Assembly (NCBI GenBank): GCA_048499435.1
Contig: JASNZW010000009.1
Location: 62,001-126,000 of the forward strand
Source of the DNA: DAOTWC01 sp048499435
GTDB taxonomy: Bacteria > Chloroflexota > Anaerolineae > Aggregatilineales > Phototrophicaceae
Reading direction: 5' to 3'
Length of the DNA stretch: 64,000 bases
Under the pieces are notes generated by a model. It was not told the DNA's origin. It saw nothing but the letters and a program-made list of their open reading frames with translations, and made no database searches. The stretch's first letter is position 1; each line of letters starts with the position of its first letter. The position numbers and the translations under genes are program-made. This document shows positions 34,509-44,097 of this stretch, piece after piece.

Positions 34509-35345
34509 TTAGTGCTTGAGCGCGCCCATTGTCAGGCCGCGCACGATATAGCGCTGCAAAAAGACGACCACCAGCACGCCCGGCACAATCGTGATGATGC
34601 CCGCCGCCGCGATCTGCGCCCACAGGATCGTATGGCCGCCGGCCAGCGAGCTGATGACGACCGTCATCGGGCGCACCGCGCGCCGCGTCAGCAGCAGGGC
34701 GAACATGAACTCGTTCCACGTGAACACGAACGTGAACAGGAAGGCCGTCACCAGCCCCGGCGTGATCAGCGGCAGCGTGATGCGCCGGAACGCGCCGAAA
34801 ATCGTCGCCCCTTCGATCAGCGCCGCTTCCTCCAGCTCGACCGGCAGGTCCTCGATAAAGCTCTTGAGCAGCCACACGGCGAAAGGCACGTTGAACACCG
34901 AGTTAGCGATAATCAGCACCCAGTGCGTGTCCATGATGCCGAGCTGGCGGAAAATGAGGAACAGCGGGATAGCCGACGCCACCGGCGGAAACATGCGCGT
35001 TGAGATAATCCAGAACGAGAACTCGTCGCCGCCAAAGCGGAAGCGCGCCAGGCTGTAGGCCGCCAGCGCCCCCACGCTCACGCTGATCAGCGCCGTTGAA
35101 AAGGCGATGATCGTCGTGTCGCGCACGCCCTGCAGGCCGTTGTTCTGCGTGAGGATGGCGATATAGTTGTCCAGGTTCCACTGCGCGGCGGGCGGGACCA
35201 GCACCGGCGGGACCGAGAAAATCTGGTCCTGCGTTTTGAACGAAGTGAGGAACATCCACACCACCGGGAACAGGAAAAAGGCCAGCGCCGCCAGCAAAAT
35301 CAGCGCGATCAGCGCGCGCACGTACAGCGGTTTACGCTTTCGCAT
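34509..35345 (-). CDS. Carbohydrate ABC transporter permease, MalG-type
   Basis: The 278-residue inner-membrane permease has six membrane segments, starting ALIALILLAALAFFLFPVVW. The EAA coupling motif is EEAALIEGATIFGAFRRITL followed by PLITPGL. The MalG-family features SLARFRFGGDEFSFWIIS and the C-terminal LQRYIVRGLTMGALKH are present. It forms a heterodimer with the MalF-type gene 12 bases upstream. No ATPase is encoded nearby; many Chloroflexota sugar importers share one encoded elsewhere. Confidence 0.92.
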   Translation of the reverse strand: MRKRKPLYVRALIALILLAALAFFLFPVVWMFLTSFKTQDQIFSVPPVLVPPAAQWNLDNYIAILTQNNGLQGVRDTTIIAFSTALISVSVGALAAYSLARFRFGGDEFSFWIISTRMFPPVASAIPLFLIFRQLGIMDTHWVLIIANSVFNVPFAVWLLKSFIEDLPVELEEAALIEGATIFGAFRRITLPLITPGLVTAFLFTFVFTWNEFMFALLLTRRAVRPMTVVISSLAGGHTILWAQIAAAGIITIVPGVLVVVFLQRYIVRGLTMGALKH

Positions 35346-35357
35346 AGCAGCCCCCTC

Positions 35358-36260
35358 TCAGCCCGCCAGGTCGCCGCCGCGCATGCGCTTCTGCACCAGC
35401 AGGAACACGCGCGCGATGATAATAATGATAATCAACTGGATGAAGGCCAGCGCCGCTGTGTAGCCCATGCTGAAGAAGCGGAAGCCGTTGAGATACGTGT
35501 AATAGGCGATCGTCTCGGTGGAGCTGCCCGGCCCGCCGCTGGTGAGCAGGAACACCAGGTCGAAGGTTTTAAAGGTGTCCATCACGCGGATAAGCAGGCC
35601 GATCACGATCACCGGCAGCAGCAGCGGCAGCTTGATGCGCCAGAACGTGCCCCAGTAACCGGCCCCGTCCACCTCCGCCGCCTCCGAAATCTCAATCGGG
35701 ATCGCTTCCAGCCCGGCCAGCGCCAGCAGCATCATAAACGGCGTCCACTGCCAGATATCGGTCAGCATAATGGTGAACAGGGCGGTGCGCGTGTCCGCCA
35801 GCCAGGGCGGGCCGGTCACCAGCCCGCCAGAAAGCGTCTTGATGATGTAGTTCAGCGGGCCGAACGTGTCGTTGAAGATGACGCGAAACTGAAAGCCGGA
35901 CACCACCGGCGCGATCATCACCGGCAGCAGCAGCGCCGTCAGCCACACCACGCGCGTGAAGCCGATCTCGCTCAGCAGCGCCGCCAGCCCGATGCCCAGC
36001 ACAAGCTGGATGGCCACGCCAACCGTGACCAGCGTCAGCGTGTTGCCCATCGCGTTCCAGAAGCGCGCGTCGTTAAAGGCCTTGATGAAGTTGTCCAGCC
36101 CGACGAACGTTTCGACCGGCGAGACGGTTAATTCCAGCGACGTAAAGGCCAGCCCCAGCGTCCGCAGCAGCGGGTAAATGCTGATCGCCAGCAGCAGCAG
36201 CAGCGCCGGCAGCACAAACCCGAAGGCCACCCAACGCCGCCTGATCCCGGATGAGAACAT
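35358..36260 (-). CDS. Carbohydrate ABC transporter permease, MalF-type
   Basis: The 300-residue protein has the first membrane segment FVLPALLLLLAISIYPLLRT, a TFVGLDNFIKAFND periplasmic segment found in sugar permeases, and the EAA motif EISEAAEVDGAGYWGTFWRI followed by KLPLLLPVIVIGLL. Its C-terminus is basic (VQKRMRGG). It lies between the binding-protein gene (across a 121-base gap with a small repeat) and the MalG-type gene, a normal importer order. Confidence 0.92.
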   Translation of the reverse strand: MFSSGIRRRWVAFGFVLPALLLLLAISIYPLLRTLGLAFTSLELTVSPVETFVGLDNFIKAFNDARFWNAMGNTLTLVTVGVAIQLVLGIGLAALLSEIGFTRVVWLTALLLPVMIAPVVSGFQFRVIFNDTFGPLNYIIKTLSGGLVTGPPWLADTRTALFTIMLTDIWQWTPFMMLLALAGLEAIPIEISEAAEVDGAGYWGTFWRIKLPLLLPVIVIGLLIRVMDTFKTFDLVFLLTSGGPGSSTETIAYYTYLNGFRFFSMGYTAALAFIQLIIIIIIARVFLLVQKRMRGGDLAG

Positions 36261-36305
36261 GCCGTCTAACCCTTCCTGACTAACCCGGCTCGAACGCGCC
36301 CGCAG

Positions 36306-36363
36306 CCCCTCACCCCCTAACCCCCTCTCCCGCAGAACAGGCGAGGGGGACGGGGGTGAGGGT
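36306..36363. repeat. Different intergenic palindrome between importer genes
   Basis: Ends CCCTCACCCCC and GGGGGTGAGGG are inverted, with inner arms CCCCCTC and GAGGGGG. It looks related in plan but not in sequence to the major repeat family and is the only clear copy here. Confidence 0.6.
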
Positions 36364-36381
36364 CACGGGAGGGTTATCGCT

Positions 36382-37863
36382 TTACGGGACCAGGCCGACC
36401 GCGCGGTAGCTTTCCAGCGCCTGCAGCCAGAAGGCGATCTGCGAGTCGCGGCCCAGGCGGTCAGTGATTTCGTTCCAGGCGGCGGCCACCGTGTCGAGCG
36501 CTTCCTGCGCCGTCACCTCGCCGGCCAGCGCGCGGTTCACCTGCACGTCCAGCGCGTCCTGGTACTGGGCCGCGCCAGGGATGAACAGCTCAGGGTAGCC
36601 GTCGGCCAGCGACACCTGCAGCCCTTCCAGGTAGGCCTGCGCGTTCTCCAGGCCCATCAGCGGGGCGAAGGCTTCAGGGTGCGTCAGGTGCAGGGTGCGG
36701 TACGGGTCCAGGCCCGTCAGCGGCGTGGACACGTTCTCCAGGCTGGTGTTGTAGGCGATGTGCTTGAGGACGCAGTACGCGGCGTCGGCCACGTCGCTGT
36801 CAGCGGCGATGCCCACCACGCGGCCCACCGGCATCGTTGAACGGTGCAGCACTTCGCCGTCAATCTCGTAGCCGGGGACGCGCCCCACCGCCACCTTGCC
36901 GACGATCTGCGAAACGTTGGGGTCAGCGGCCTTCTTGGGCACGTCCGTCCACTGCACGACCATCGCCAGTTGGCCGCCGATGAAGGCGTCGCGCAGCTCG
37001 TCATAGCCGAAGTTGAGCACGTCGGGCGGGGCGAATTTCAGCGTGTCAATCATGTTCTGCAGGCCCGCCACCGCCGCCGGCGAGTTAATGTCGGTGTTCA
37101 TTTCCTCGTCGAACAGCATCACGCCGCCGCTGGCCGCGCGGTTGAGATACCAGGCGTAGCTGAAGCCGCGCCGGCCAAACTCCGCCGTGCCGTAGAACGG
37201 CTGCGCCAGCGTTTCGCCCGCCAGCGTCGCGCCGGCCGGGCGGGTGAAGAACTCCGCCACTTCCAGCCACTCATCCCACGTCTCCGGCGGCTGCAGCTCG
37301 CGGCCGTACTGCTCCATGAAGGCGGCCTTTTCGTCCTCGTTGCTGAACAGGTCAGCGCGGTACATCAGCACCAGCACGTCGCCGTCAATCGTGAGGGCGT
37401 AAGTCTGCCCGCCCCACTTGTTGTACAGCTCGCGGAAGGGGACCAGCACGTCGTCCATGATGGGGTCCCACACAGCGGCTGGCTCGCGGGCGATGTAGTC
37501 GTCCAGCGGCAGCAGGTAGCCGTTGCCGGCGAAGTCGCCGATGAACGACGGATAGAACGTCACCACGTCAAACGCGCCGCTGCCGGCCACGAACTCGGTC
37601 TTGAGGACCTGGTAGACATCGGCGAAGGGGACCTCAACGATCTCGATGTTGATGCCCATCGCGGCGAAATCGTCTTTCCAGAACTCATAAGGGGCCAGGT
37701 TATGGCCGGCGTCGCCGACGACAGTCACGGTGACGCCGCCGAAGTTGTCGCACAGTTGGTAATCCACCTGGCCGAGGCGGTCAGGCGCGTCCTGCGCCAG
37801 CGCCGGCAGGGCCAGCAGCGCCAGGGCCGCCAGCACGAACAGGATTCTTGCGTTTTTGAACAT
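36382..37863 (-). CDS. Carbohydrate ABC transporter substrate-binding protein
   Basis: The 493-residue protein has a signal peptide (RILFVLAALALLALPALA) and the extracellular solute-binding family 1 layout: a VTVTVVGDAGHNLAPYEFWK start, the GAFDVVTFYPSFIGDFAGNG hinge strand, YLLPLDDYIAREPAAVWDPI, and aromatic-rich ligand lobes (for example MVVQWTDVPKKAADPNVSQ). The lack of a lipobox cysteine after the signal peptide suggests a soluble or otherwise anchored protein. It leads the operon of two permeases. AGGAG lies ten bases before the ATG. The sugar is unknown; a ribokinase gene about 430 bases upstream could use it. Confidence 0.9.
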   Translation of the reverse strand: MFKNARILFVLAALALLALPALAQDAPDRLGQVDYQLCDNFGGVTVTVVGDAGHNLAPYEFWKDDFAAMGINIEIVEVPFADVYQVLKTEFVAGSGAFDVVTFYPSFIGDFAGNGYLLPLDDYIAREPAAVWDPIMDDVLVPFRELYNKWGGQTYALTIDGDVLVLMYRADLFSNEDEKAAFMEQYGRELQPPETWDEWLEVAEFFTRPAGATLAGETLAQPFYGTAEFGRRGFSYAWYLNRAASGGVMLFDEEMNTDINSPAAVAGLQNMIDTLKFAPPDVLNFGYDELRDAFIGGQLAMVVQWTDVPKKAADPNVSQIVGKVAVGRVPGYEIDGEVLHRSTMPVGRVVGIAADSDVADAAYCVLKHIAYNTSLENVSTPLTGLDPYRTLHLTHPEAFAPLMGLENAQAYLEGLQVSLADGYPELFIPGAAQYQDALDVQVNRALAGEVTAQEALDTVAAAWNEITDRLGRDSQIAFWLQALESYRAVGLVP

Positions 37864-38295
37864 TGCCCTTTGCTCCTAAATATTATATGACAAGCGAGAC
37901 GCAGGCCGCGCGGCGCGCGGGCGTCCGGGTTCAGCGTGTGCTGTTCAGGCTGCGCACCTCCTTTCGCTTAACCGCCACATCGACCGCACGTTAACCGTGC
38001 CGCGAGAAACCTCACCCCTAAAGCGCCACAGAAACCTCACCCCTATATCCCCTCTCCATAAGAGAGGGGACTTGCGACCGCGCCTTCTCCCCCTCTCCCC
38101 ACGGAGAGGGGGCCGGGGGGTGAGGTCGCAAGCGCCGGGGGGTGAGGTACGCAAGCGCTGGGGGATGAGGTCGCAAGCGCCAGGGGGTGAGGTCGCCCGG
38201 TCGGCGCGGCTGCGTTACGCCGGAGGCGGCTGTCAACCAGCGCGGCGGGCGCTGTCCTTATCCATCGGCCTTACCCATCGCCTCCCCGCCCCCTT
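37864..38295. other. Upstream region of the importer operon
   Basis: The leader side has TATAAT on the minus strand (37882-37887) only 19 bases before the start codon and a strong AAAGGAGGTG (minus strand, about 37957-37966) with no gene attached. The rest is repeat (38009-38192) and a non-coding stretch before the ribokinase stop. Confidence 0.35.
38009..38192. repeat. Palindromic repeat, one unit with half-units
   Basis: A tail copy, one full unit with CCATAAGAG centre, and three half-units drifting to GGGGGATGAGGT and CAGGGGGTGAGGT. Confidence 0.88.
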
Positions 38296-39201
38296 TCACC
38301 GCAGCAGCGCGTCCACCTCAGCGCGCGGCGGCATGCTGGGGGCGGTGCCGGGCCGCGTGACACACAGCGCCGCCGTCGCATTGGCGAACGCCAGCGCCGC
38401 GCGCAGGTCCTGCCCCTCAGCCAGCGCCACCGCCAGCCCGCCGTTGAAGGCGTCGCCGGCCCCGGTGGTGTCCACAACGTTGACTTTGAAACTGGGGACG
38501 GTCACGCTGTCGGCACGGCGCACATACTGCGCCCCCGCCGCCCCCAGCGTACAGACCACCGCCTGCGTGTCATTGACCAGCAGGGCGCGCGCCATCGTTT
38601 CGACGGACTCGCCGGCCAGCCCGCTGAGCGTCGCCAGCTCGGTCTGGTTGGGCGTGATGTAGTCCGCCAGCGCGATCACCTCCGCCGGCAGCGGGCGCGC
38701 CGGGGCCGGGTTGAGGATGGTGCGCACGCCGTACTCGCGCGCTGTCTGCAGCGCGTAGGCCGTCGTGTCTGGGTCAATCTCAAGCTGCGTGATCACCACG
38801 TCGGCGGCGGCGATAGCGGCGCGCGCGCGGTCCACGTCGGCGCGCGAGACGGCCAGGTTGGCCCCCAGCACGACGACGATGCTGTTCTCGCCGCTGGCGT
38901 CCACGAAGATCGGCGCGACGCCGGTGGCGTGGTCGGGGTCCTGCGTCACGTAGTCGGTGTTGATGCCCTCGGCGCGCCAGACGTTGAGCGCGATCGGCGC
39001 GAACACGTCCTGCCCGACGCGCCCGACGAACGTCACCTCAGCGCCCAGGCGCGCGGCGGCGACCGCCTGATTCGTGCCCTTGCCGCCGGGGCCGGTCACG
39101 AAGCGGTCGCCGGAAACGGTCTCGCCGGGCGCCGGCATCCGCGCCATATACGATGTCAGATCAACGTTGAAGCTGCCCACCACAACAATTTTTGCGGCCA
39201 T
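38296..39201 (-). CDS. rbsK: Ribokinase (PfkB family)
   Basis: The enzyme phosphorylates ribose at C5. The 301 residues from the ATG at 39201 carry the first PfkB site VTGPGGKGTNQAVAAARLGA, the FVDASGENSIVVVLGAN lid contact typical of ribokinases, ITPNQTELATLSG, and the second PfkB site VVDTTGAGDAFNGGLAVAL with the catalytic aspartate. The start MAAKIVVVGSFNVDLTSYMA fits RbsK exactly; the longer frame to 39297 is not needed. A different sugar kinase specificity (for example deoxyribose) cannot be excluded. It is upstream of and co-directional with the importer operon. Confidence 0.9.
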   Translation of the reverse strand: MAAKIVVVGSFNVDLTSYMARMPAPGETVSGDRFVTGPGGKGTNQAVAAARLGAEVTFVGRVGQDVFAPIALNVWRAEGINTDYVTQDPDHATGVAPIFVDASGENSIVVVLGANLAVSRADVDRARAAIAAADVVITQLEIDPDTTAYALQTAREYGVRTILNPAPARPLPAEVIALADYITPNQTELATLSGLAGESVETMARALLVNDTQAVVCTLGAAGAQYVRRADSVTVPSFKVNVVDTTGAGDAFNGGLAVALAEGQDLRAALAFANATAALCVTRPGTAPSMPPRAEVDALLR

Positions 39202-39412
39202 TTTTAAAGAACCTTTTGCGACAGCACCGCGCGCCCCGGCGCACAATCCACACGGGCGCGAGCATAAGTTCAGTCTTAATATCCAGTTTAACCCCAATCC
39301 TCCCGCCCGGCAACCAGCCCCCGGCCCGCGTGGATTCCCCCACCCGGCATTGCGCCGCGCGCCGCGCCGCTATACTATGGCAGCAGGCAGCCGGACTTCT
39401 GACGGACGACGA

Positions 39413-40663
39413 ATGACTGATCTTGCGACTCCCCTGTCGCTGCGGCGCAACTTCTCGTGGACCTTCGCCGGGAACCTGGTCTACGCGGCCTCGCAGTGGG
39501 GCATCCTCGTTGTGATCGCGCGGCTGGGCACGCCGGAGATGGTCGGCCAGTTCGCGCTGGCGCTGGCCGTGACCGCGCCGGTCGTCATGTTCGCCAACCT
39601 GCAACTGCGCGCCGTGCAGGCCACCGACGCCCGGCGCGCCTACGACTTCAGCGACTACCTCGGCCTGCGCCTGCTGACCACCGCCGCCGCGCTGGCGCTG
39701 ATCGCCCTCATCGCCCTGCTCTCCGGCTACCGCGCCGAGACCGCGCTGGTGATTCTGTTCGTCGGCCTGGCGAAGGGCTGCGAGGCGCTCAGCGACGTGA
39801 TCTTCGGCCTGCTGCAGCAGCGCGAGCGCATGGATCGCATCGCCAAGTCGCTGATGATCGAAGGCCCGGCGACGCTCGTCGTGATGGCCGCCGTCCTCGC
39901 GCTGACGCACAGCGTCGCCGCCGCCGCCGCCGCGATGGCGCTGGTGTGGCTGCTCCAGCTTGTGCTGTACGACGCGCGCAGCGCCGCGCGCCTGCTGCGC
40001 GCCCGCCCGCGCCCGCGCTGGCACGGGCCGACGCTGCGCCGGCTGGCCTGGCTGGCGCTGCCGCTGGGCGTGACCATGCTGCTGATCTCGCTCAACGCCA
40101 ACATCCCGCGCTACGTGATGGAGCGCGCCTGGGGCGAGGCCGAGCTGGGGATTTTCGCGGCGCTGGCGTACCTGATCGTCGCCGGGAACACCGTCGTCGG
40201 CGCGCTGGGGCAGGCCGCCAGCCCGCGCCTGGCCGCGCACTACGCCGGCGGCCGCGCGCGCGCCTTTCGCGGCCTGCTGCTGAAGCTGGTCGGCATGGGC
40301 GCGCTGCTGGGCGCCGCCGGCGTGACCGTCGCGCTGCTGCTGGGCGCGCCGCTGCTGGCGCTGATCTACGGCCCGGCCTACGCCGCCCACGCCGACGTGT
40401 TCGTCCTGGTGATGCTGGCCGGGGGCATCGGCTACGTCAGCAGCTTCCTGGGCTACGGCATGACCGCCGCGCGCTTCTTCCGCGCGCAGGCCCCGCTGTT
40501 CGCCGCCGTCGTCGCCGTGACCACGCTCGCCGCCCTGGCGCTGATCCCGCCCCTCGGCATGCGCGGCGCGGCGCTGGCGCTGATCGCGTCCTTCAGCGTC
40601 CAGCTCAGCGGCAGCCTGGCCCTCAACCTGTACGCGCTGCGCCGCATTGGAGCCGCCGCATGA
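39413..40663 (+). CDS. Lipopolysaccharide/exopolysaccharide flippase (Wzx-like)
   Basis: The 416-residue protein has about twelve membrane segments and the polysaccharide-synthesis flippase signature: LRRNFSWTFAGNLVYAASQW, then LGTPEMVGQFALALAVTAPV, typical of Wzx/RfbX proteins that turn lipid-linked oligosaccharides across the membrane. The charged interior loop FGLLQQRERMDRIAKSLM also fits. I start at the ATG at 39413; an in-frame ATG at 39377 would add 12 residues. The stop overlaps the start of the next glycosyltransferase in an ATGA junction, and five genes of one operon follow one another with overlaps. Confidence 0.88.
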   Translation: MTDLATPLSLRRNFSWTFAGNLVYAASQWGILVVIARLGTPEMVGQFALALAVTAPVVMFANLQLRAVQATDARRAYDFSDYLGLRLLTTAAALALIALIALLSGYRAETALVILFVGLAKGCEALSDVIFGLLQQRERMDRIAKSLMIEGPATLVVMAAVLALTHSVAAAAAAMALVWLLQLVLYDARSAARLLRARPRPRWHGPTLRRLAWLALPLGVTMLLISLNANIPRYVMERAWGEAELGIFAALAYLIVAGNTVVGALGQAASPRLAAHYAGGRARAFRGLLLKLVGMGALLGAAGVTVALLLGAPLLALIYGPAYAAHADVFVLVMLAGGIGYVSSFLGYGMTAARFFRAQAPLFAAVVAVTTLAALALIPPLGMRGAALALIASFSVQLSGSLALNLYALRRIGAAA

Positions 40664-41787
40664 CCGCACCCGTTCGCATCCTGCACGTTGTCGGCGCGCT
40701 CAACCGGGGCGGCGTCGAAACCTGGCTCATGCACGTCCTACGCCACATTGACCGCGACCGCTTCCGCTTCGACTTCCTCACGCACACCGAGGAGCCAGCC
40801 GCCTACGACGACGAAGCCCGCGCCCTCGGCGCGCGCCTCATCCCCTGCCTGCGCCCGGCGCGCCCGCTGGCCTATGGCCGCAATTTTAAACGCATCCTGC
40901 GCGCGCACGGCCCGTATGACGTGGTACACAGCCACGTCCACCACTTCAGCGGCTACACGCTGCGGCTGGCGGCCCAGGCGGGCGTGCCCCTGCGCATCGC
41001 CCACAGCCACAGCGACACCGCCGCCCACGAAAGCCAGGCGCGCCCGGCCCGCCGCGCCTACCTCGCGCTGATGGAACGCTGGGTGCGGCAGCACGCCACC
41101 GCCGGACTCGCCGCCAGCGGGCAGGCCGCCGCCGCCCTCTACGGCCCGGACTGGCAGCGCGACCCGCGTTACCGCCTGCTCTACTGCGGCATTGACCCCG
41201 CGCCCTTCCACGCCCCCGCTGACCGCGCCGCCTGCCGCGCGGAGTTCGGCCTCGCGGCGGACGCGCTGGTGATCGGCCACGTGGGCAGTTTCAAGCCGGT
41301 CAAGAATCACGCCTTCCTGGTCGAGATCGCCGCCGAAGTCGTGCGGCGCGAGCCGCGCGCGCGCTTCCTGCTGGTCGGCGACGGCCCGCTGCGGCCAGAC
41401 ATCGAGCGCCGCGTCCAGGCCGCCGGTTTGAGCGACTATGTTGTGTTCGCCGGGCTGCGCGGCGACGTGCCGCGCCTGCTGCGCGGCGCGCTGGACGTGT
41501 TCCTGCTGCCGTCGCTGTACGAAGGGCTGCCGGTCGCGGGGCTTGAGGCGCAGGCCGCCGGCCTGCCGCTGGTTCTGTCCGACACCATCACCGCCGAAGC
41601 GGACGTGATTCCTGAGCTGGTGCGGCATCTCGCGCTGGCCGCGCCCGCGCCCGCCTGGGCCGACGCGCTGCTGGCGGCGCGCCCGGCGGTCACGGCGGCG
41701 GACGCGCTGGCGCAGATCGAGAACAGCCGGTTTACGATTGCACACAGCGTGCGCGAGTTAGAGGAACTGTATGTTCGCGCCGGGTGA
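40660..41787 (+). CDS. Glycosyltransferase family 4
   Basis: A 375-residue retaining GT-B glycosyltransferase of capsule or O-chain synthesis. The N-terminal domain has RILHVVGALNRGGVETWLMH and a VVHSHVHHFSGYTLRLA block; the C-terminal donor domain has VIGHVGSFKPVKNHAFLVEI, FLLVGDGPLRPDIE, and the E-x7-E region LPSLYEGLPVAGLEAQAAGL. No membrane segment is present. The frame continues far upstream without homology, so the ATG at 40660 (overlapping the flippase stop) is the start. Confidence 0.9.
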   Translation: MTAPVRILHVVGALNRGGVETWLMHVLRHIDRDRFRFDFLTHTEEPAAYDDEARALGARLIPCLRPARPLAYGRNFKRILRAHGPYDVVHSHVHHFSGYTLRLAAQAGVPLRIAHSHSDTAAHESQARPARRAYLALMERWVRQHATAGLAASGQAAAALYGPDWQRDPRYRLLYCGIDPAPFHAPADRAACRAEFGLAADALVIGHVGSFKPVKNHAFLVEIAAEVVRREPRARFLLVGDGPLRPDIERRVQAAGLSDYVVFAGLRGDVPRLLRGALDVFLLPSLYEGLPVAGLEAQAAGLPLVLSDTITAEADVIPELVRHLALAAPAPAWADALLAARPAVTAADALAQIENSRFTIAHSVRELEELYVRAG

Positions 41788-43231
41788 ACGCAGGCTGCGC
41801 CGCGGAACAACCGTCTACCTTACCGGCCTCTTTCTGCTGCTGGCCGCGCTGGCTGTGCCGCTGCTGTGGGATGACAGGTTGGCCGCGGCTTCCCTCGTCT
41901 ATCCGTTAAGCGCGATTCTGCTGGCGCTGACCGTCTGGGCGCTGTGGTCGTGGCGGGCTGTCACCGGCAGCCTGTTCAACCCCTACACGCTCTTTTTCCT
42001 GTCGGCGGCGCTGTTCAACGGCGGCCAGGCGTTCCTGGAAGTTTTTGGCCTTAACCGTGACGGCCTGCTCGGCGGGCGCTTCTCTGACCACATTCTCGCG
42101 CAAACCCTGTTGATCGTAATCGTGGGCCTCACGGCTTTTCACTGGGGGGCGCTGATCGCAGCAGTAACGCGCAAACCCGCAGCGCAGCCGCGCCCCGCGC
42201 TGCCCGCGCTGCCGGTGCGCGCAGTCGGGTGGCTGCTGCTGGCCGTTTCGATCATCCCTGCCTTCACGCTGCTGCGCGACGCCGTCGCGCTGGTGCTTCA
42301 GTATGGCTACTTCGAGCTTTACCAGCAGGACCCGAACATTGGCTTCAGCGCCGCGCCGCGGGTTCTCGCCACTTTCCTTGTCCCTGCCGCGCTGTTTTTG
42401 CTGGCCGGCAGCGAGCGTAAACCGCGCATCGTTCTTGTTTCCTTAATCGTTATCCTGTTCTACGTGGCGATCAACCTGTTCATGGGCCGCCGCGCGCAGG
42501 CCATCCCTACGTTGATTGTGTATGCCTGGCTGTGGCACCGCGCCATCCACCCGCTGCCTAAAACGCTGCTGCTGGGCGCCGCCGCGGCAGCGCTGGCCGT
42601 CGTCATTCCCCTGACAGCCGCGATTCGCAACGTCCCCGGCGAAGAACGCCTGACGCTGGATTATCTGCTTGCCGCCTACGCCTCGCGGGAAAACCCTACC
42701 GTTGCCGCCGTCGCTGAAATGGGCGGCTCAATGGCGACCGTCGCCCACACAATCGAACTTGTGCCGTCCTTGCGCCCGTTCGACAGCGGCCAGAGCTATA
42801 CTTACGCGCTGCTGACCCTGCTCCCTAACTTTTTCTGGGATCTCCACCCAACTATCGCCCGCGGCACAGCTTCAGACTGGCTTGTCTGGACGGTAGCCCC
42901 GTACACCGCGGAGCGCGGCGGCGGTTTGGGCTATTCCTTCATCGCCGAAGCGTATCTGAACTTTGGCGCGGCGGGCACGCTTATCAGCATGGCGGTTCTG
43001 GGGTTTTTCTACGGGATTTTCGTTTGTTGGGCAGACCAGCGCCAGCATCTCGCGCGGCTGGCGGCCATCGCGTCCTTTCTGGTGTTCTTTCTGTTTTTCG
43101 CGCGCGGCGAATCGGCATTTCTAGTTCGATCTCTCGCGTGGTACAGTTTATTCCCATACTTTATGACACTTATATTTGCACGAGTACCCGTCCGACGGTT
43201 TGAACCAGTTAGTGAAAAAACCGCCCCATGA
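41771..43231 (+). CDS. O-antigen polymerase-like membrane protein (Wzy type)
   Basis: The 486-residue protein has ten or more hydrophobic segments and a large extracytoplasmic loop, the plan of Wzy polymerases that join repeat units outside the membrane. Family blocks include NLFMGRRAQAIPTLIVYAWL and LGYSFIAEAYLNFGAAGTLI, which match the O-antigen polysaccharide polymerase family. It overlaps the upstream glycosyltransferase by 17 bases and the downstream one by four. Codon use becomes markedly AT-richer in the second half (from about 42.6 kb onward). Confidence 0.85.
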   Translation: MFAPGERRLRRGTTVYLTGLFLLLAALAVPLLWDDRLAAASLVYPLSAILLALTVWALWSWRAVTGSLFNPYTLFFLSAALFNGGQAFLEVFGLNRDGLLGGRFSDHILAQTLLIVIVGLTAFHWGALIAAVTRKPAAQPRPALPALPVRAVGWLLLAVSIIPAFTLLRDAVALVLQYGYFELYQQDPNIGFSAAPRVLATFLVPAALFLLAGSERKPRIVLVSLIVILFYVAINLFMGRRAQAIPTLIVYAWLWHRAIHPLPKTLLLGAAAAALAVVIPLTAAIRNVPGEERLTLDYLLAAYASRENPTVAAVAEMGGSMATVAHTIELVPSLRPFDSGQSYTYALLTLLPNFFWDLHPTIARGTASDWLVWTVAPYTAERGGGLGYSFIAEAYLNFGAAGTLISMAVLGFFYGIFVCWADQRQHLARLAAIASFLVFFLFFARGESAFLVRSLAWYSLFPYFMTLIFARVPVRRFEPVSEKTAP

Positions 43232-44097
43232 TCACGATAGGTATTCCATTTTACAACGCTGAAGCAACGCTTGTGGATGCTGTCCGTTCTGTTTTTGCTC
43301 AGACCTTTCAGGATTGGGAACTGCTGCTCGTTGATGATGGCTCTAGTGACGACTCTCTATCAATCGCTCAAGCTGTAAATGACCCTCGAGTCAGAGTTGT
43401 CAGCGATACCCACAATAAAGGCTTGGCTTATCGTCTGAATCAGATCGCACAGTTAGCTCAGGGGCAGTATATTGCGCGCATGGACGCCGACGACCTGATG
43501 CACCCCCGCCGCCTGCAAACACAGCTTGAACTGCTGGACGCACAGCCGGATGTTGACGTGGTGCAGACAGGTATGTGCATTGTGGACAAAAACCTCAACC
43601 CTACCGGCATTCGTTTCAAAACTTCGCTTGATACGCGACCGGCAGCGGTGCTGGCGCATGGCTTATTGTTTCATGCCACTCTCACAGGCAATACCTCTTG
43701 GTTTCGTGCAAACCCATACAACGAAACTTTAATGCGCATTCAGGATCACGAGCTTTGGTGTCGCACCTGCCAGAATTCTACTTTCGCTACACTACCTGAC
43801 CCTCTGTATTTTTGCCGTGAGGTGGGTACGGTAACACTCAGAAAATATCTCGGCTCGCTTGCAATACAGCGTAAAGTTTACCGGATGCACGGCCCAGCCC
43901 TTGTTGGCAGCGTTCGCACCCTGGAACTGGAGCTAAAGTCTTACCTGAAGGGCGGCATCTACGCCGGTTTTTCAGCTTTCGGCAAAACCGATTATCTGGT
44001 CAGGCAGCGCAGCCAGTCGTTAAGCGCGCAGCAGCGGCACGACGCCCTGGCGGCGATTCAAACCATTTTGCAGACACCCGTTCCGGGCCTGACATGA
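43228..44097 (+). CDS. Glycosyltransferase family 2
   Basis: The 289-residue GT-A enzyme begins MITIGIPFYNAEATLVDAVR and has SVFAQTFQDWELLLVDDGSS with the nucleotide-sugar DD, then the metal-binding ARMDADDLMHPRRLQTQLEL. It is an inverting transferase of surface polysaccharide assembly in the cytoplasm. Codon use is clearly AT-richer than the rest of the window (for example many ATT, CTT, AAA and GAA codons), suggesting recent acquisition with its neighbours. ATGA overlaps connect it on both sides. Confidence 0.9.
   Translation: MITIGIPFYNAEATLVDAVRSVFAQTFQDWELLLVDDGSSDDSLSIAQAVNDPRVRVVSDTHNKGLAYRLNQIAQLAQGQYIARMDADDLMHPRRLQTQLELLDAQPDVDVVQTGMCIVDKNLNPTGIRFKTSLDTRPAAVLAHGLLFHATLTGNTSWFRANPYNETLMRIQDHELWCRTCQNSTFATLPDPLYFCREVGTVTLRKYLGSLAIQRKVYRMHGPALVGSVRTLELELKSYLKGGIYAGFSAFGKTDYLVRQRSQSLSAQQRHDALAAIQTILQTPVPGLT

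Noticed and set aside
37882..37887. Minus-strand TATAAT as promoter of the sugar-binding protein gene
   Set aside because: The transcription start it predicts would fall inside the ribosome site, leaving no usable leader; a chance match in an AT-rich patch is likelier.
39457..40659. Upstream in-frame extension of the GT4 gene
   Set aside because: It overlaps the flippase gene in another frame and is Arg/Pro/Ala-rich with no homology; the glycosyltransferase starts at 40660.
39161..40669. 502-residue open frame opposite the flippase gene
   Set aside because: Composition of Gln, Arg, His and Gly with no domain; the plus-strand gene has clear family blocks and operon overlaps.
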